This document shows, in pieces, positions 62,678 to 64,000 of a stretch of DNA of 64,000 bases (position 1 is the first letter of the stretch; every line of letters starts with the position of its first letter). The DNA is from CAIKBL01 sp050247235 (GTDB lineage: Bacteria; Pseudomonadota; Gammaproteobacteria; Ga0077536). The DNA is taken from assembly GCA_050247235.1 (NCBI GenBank), contig JBFWUN010000003.1:74035-138034 (forward strand), given 5' to 3'. The notes below the pieces were generated by a model, which made no database searches, was not told the origin of the DNA, and saw only the letters and a list, made by a program, of their open reading frames with translations. A program made the translations under genes and the position numbers.

Positions 62678-64000
62678 ATGAAGCTGACACGTGCGCAGGT
62701 CACGAACTTTCGTTCTGTCGAGGACAGCGGCGCGTTCGAGATCGGTGATCTGACTTGCCTTGTTGGAAAGAACGAGGCCGGCAAGACGGCCATCCTCCAG
62801 GCACTACTTGGGCTTGGGCCCTTCAAGCCCTTCAAGTACGACCGCATTCGCGACTATCCGCGTCGATACCTCAATCGGTACGAAGAACGGCATCCGAGTG
62901 GCGAGTCCGAAGTCGTCAAGACATGGTGGACGCTCGACGCGACAGACCTGGGGGCAGTGAGAAAAGCGTTCGGGGAGGGGGTACTCACAGGCGAGGAGTT
63001 CTCGGTAGTGACGGGAATCGGCTTTGAGGGGAAGACTCGTTGGGCCTTGCCCGTAAACGAGATCAAAGCGCTGGAGTTTCTTGCGGCAAAGTTTCAACTC
63101 GATGCCGCTGAACGCAAGGTCTTCAAGAATGCCGAGGACTCGAAGCAGGCGCTCTCGCTCCTTGAGGCCGTCCCCGAGAAGTCGCAAAGGCAGCAAGAGC
63201 TCATTGCGCATCTCAAGAGCCTCCCCGAGTCGTCCATCCACTTGGCCGCCATCGATATCCTCGCCAAGCGGATGCCGAAGTTCTTCTACACCTCGCATTT
63301 CGAGCGCATGTCGGGCGAAGTAGCACTATCGAAGCTCGCTACCGACAGGCAGCAGAACTCCGTCTCACCGAGTGACCAGATCTTCCTGGACTTCATCGAG
63401 TACGCAGGAACCTCGCTTGACGAGTTGCAGCAAAGCAAACGCTATGAAGAGCTCAAGGCTCAATGCGAGGGAGCGTCAAACGAGATCACCGACGAGATCT
63501 TTCAGTTCTGGAGTCAGAACGAAGCACTCTCGGTCAAGATCGAACTTGGAGAGGGGCGACCTCAGGATCCAGATCCGTTCAACAGCGGGACAGTGGCGAA
63601 GATCCGTGTCGAGAATCAAAACCACCGTGTGACCGTACCCCTGTCTGAGCGAAGCGCGGGCTTTGTATGGTTCTTTTCGTTCCTCGCACAGTTCAAACAA
63701 CTGAAGAAGAATGCGGGCAACGCCATCATTCTGCTCGATGAGCCGGGACTGACTCTGCATGGCAAGGCGCAGTCAGACTTGTTGAGATACATCCAGGAGC
63801 GCCTATTGCCGACTCACCAAGTCATCTACTCAACGCACTCGCCCTTCATGGTGCCAGCGGAGAGGCTGTCAGATGTCCGCGTCGTGGAGGATGTCGTTGA
63901 GCATGACGACCGGGGGCGTGCCCTCGTCAAAGGGACAAAGGTTTCGGCAGATGTTCTCTCCGTGGATCGGGACACTTTGTTCCCGTTGCAGGGGCACCTA
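62678..64000 (+). CDS. OLD/Rlo-like ATPase with ABC-type ATP-binding site, 3' end beyond window
   Basis: Starts ATG 62678, 16 bp after hsdS, and stays open to the window end (441 residues seen). Walker A is GKNEAGKTAIL near residue 34, an ABC-signature-like LSERSAGFVWFFSFLAQF near 325, Walker B NAIILLDEPGLTLHGKAQ near 350, and the H-loop YSTHSPFMV. This is the ATPase half of OLD-type nucleases. In complete OLD proteins a Toprim nuclease domain follows the ATPase, and the last visible residues (SVDRDTLFPLQG) look like the linker before it. ATPase genes of this kind are known inside type I loci (R-linked, rlo). Third-position A/T use is higher than in genes to the left, suggesting transfer. Confidence 0.85.
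   Translation, partial: MKLTRAQVTNFRSVEDSGAFEIGDLTCLVGKNEAGKTAILQALLGLGPFKPFKYDRIRDYPRRYLNRYEERHPSGESEVVKTWWTLDATDLGAVRKAFGEGVLTGEEFSVVTGIGFEGKTRWALPVNEIKALEFLAAKFQLDAAERKVFKNAEDSKQALSLLEAVPEKSQRQQELIAHLKSLPESSIHLAAIDILAKRMPKFFYTSHFERMSGEVALSKLATDRQQNSVSPSDQIFLDFIEYAGTSLDELQQSKRYEELKAQCEGASNEITDEIFQFWSQNEALSVKIELGEGRPQDPDPFNSGTVAKIRVENQNHRVTVPLSERSAGFVWFFSFLAQFKQLKKNAGNAIILLDEPGLTLHGKAQSDLLRYIQERLLPTHQVIYSTHSPFMVPAERLSDVRVVEDVVEHDDRGRALVKGTKVSADVLSVDRDTLFPLQGHL

Overview
The window is GC-rich proteobacterial chromosome, most likely gamma- or betaproteobacterial. The pointers are four proteins ending in PEP-CTERM/VPLPA exosortase sorting tails, an SAH riboswitch in front of ahcY (a class common in beta- and gammaproteobacteria), a FadL-type outer-membrane protein and REP-like GGGGAC hairpins. 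The species cannot be named from the sequence. No rRNA, intact tRNA, CRISPR array or transposase gene is visible.

Region by region. (1) 1-4300: two group-4 glycosyltransferases and an AsnB-type amidotransferase, probably the 3' end of an exopolysaccharide locus. (2) 4301-5783: a PEP-CTERM GDSL esterase behind a sigma-54 promoter with two identical-architecture GTCAA-N5-TTGAC palindromes upstream. (3) 5796-8673: an MscS channel, a PhyH-type dioxygenase and a repeat-rich gap. (4) 8674-34617: a catabolic supercluster. It holds a three-subunit molybdenum hydroxylase with an adjacent MoaD-like protein, acyl-CoA dehydrogenase, two enoyl-CoA hydratases, a class III CoA-transferase, acyl-CoA ligase, a small protein plus APH-like kinase pair resembling LvaB/LvaA, two nitroreductases, a luciferase-like monooxygenase, hydrolases, VOC proteins, P450, two SDRs and an AraC regulator. 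Several genes overlap by 4 bp, so this is largely operonic. The enzyme set fits CoA-dependent breakdown of a hydrophobic (perhaps alicyclic, terpenoid or steroid-like) compound; the substrate is not known. (5) 34932-43154: RRM protein, MDR reductase, hydrolases, RecQ helicase, PF09859-type dioxygenase and a second LLM oxidoreductase. (6) 43442-54659: PEP-CTERM proteins, SAH riboswitch and ahcY, an acetolactate-synthase/aldehyde-dehydrogenase pair with a divergent tandem cyclic-nucleotide-binding protein, FadL, GST and LysR. (7) 54690-64000: a defence island. It has a large SF1 helicase with a C-terminal Vsr/DUF559-like nuclease, divergent from a type I restriction R subunit, an S subunit and an OLD-like ATPase cut by the window end. 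No modification (M) subunit lies inside the window.

How the parts may work together: FadL could import hydrophobic substrate, the ligase and CoA-transferase activate it, the Mo hydroxylase, P450 and flavin enzymes oxidise it, and ACAD, hydratases and SDRs degrade the side chain. The kinase module could remove hydroxyl groups by phosphorylation. These functional links are inference from families and proximity.
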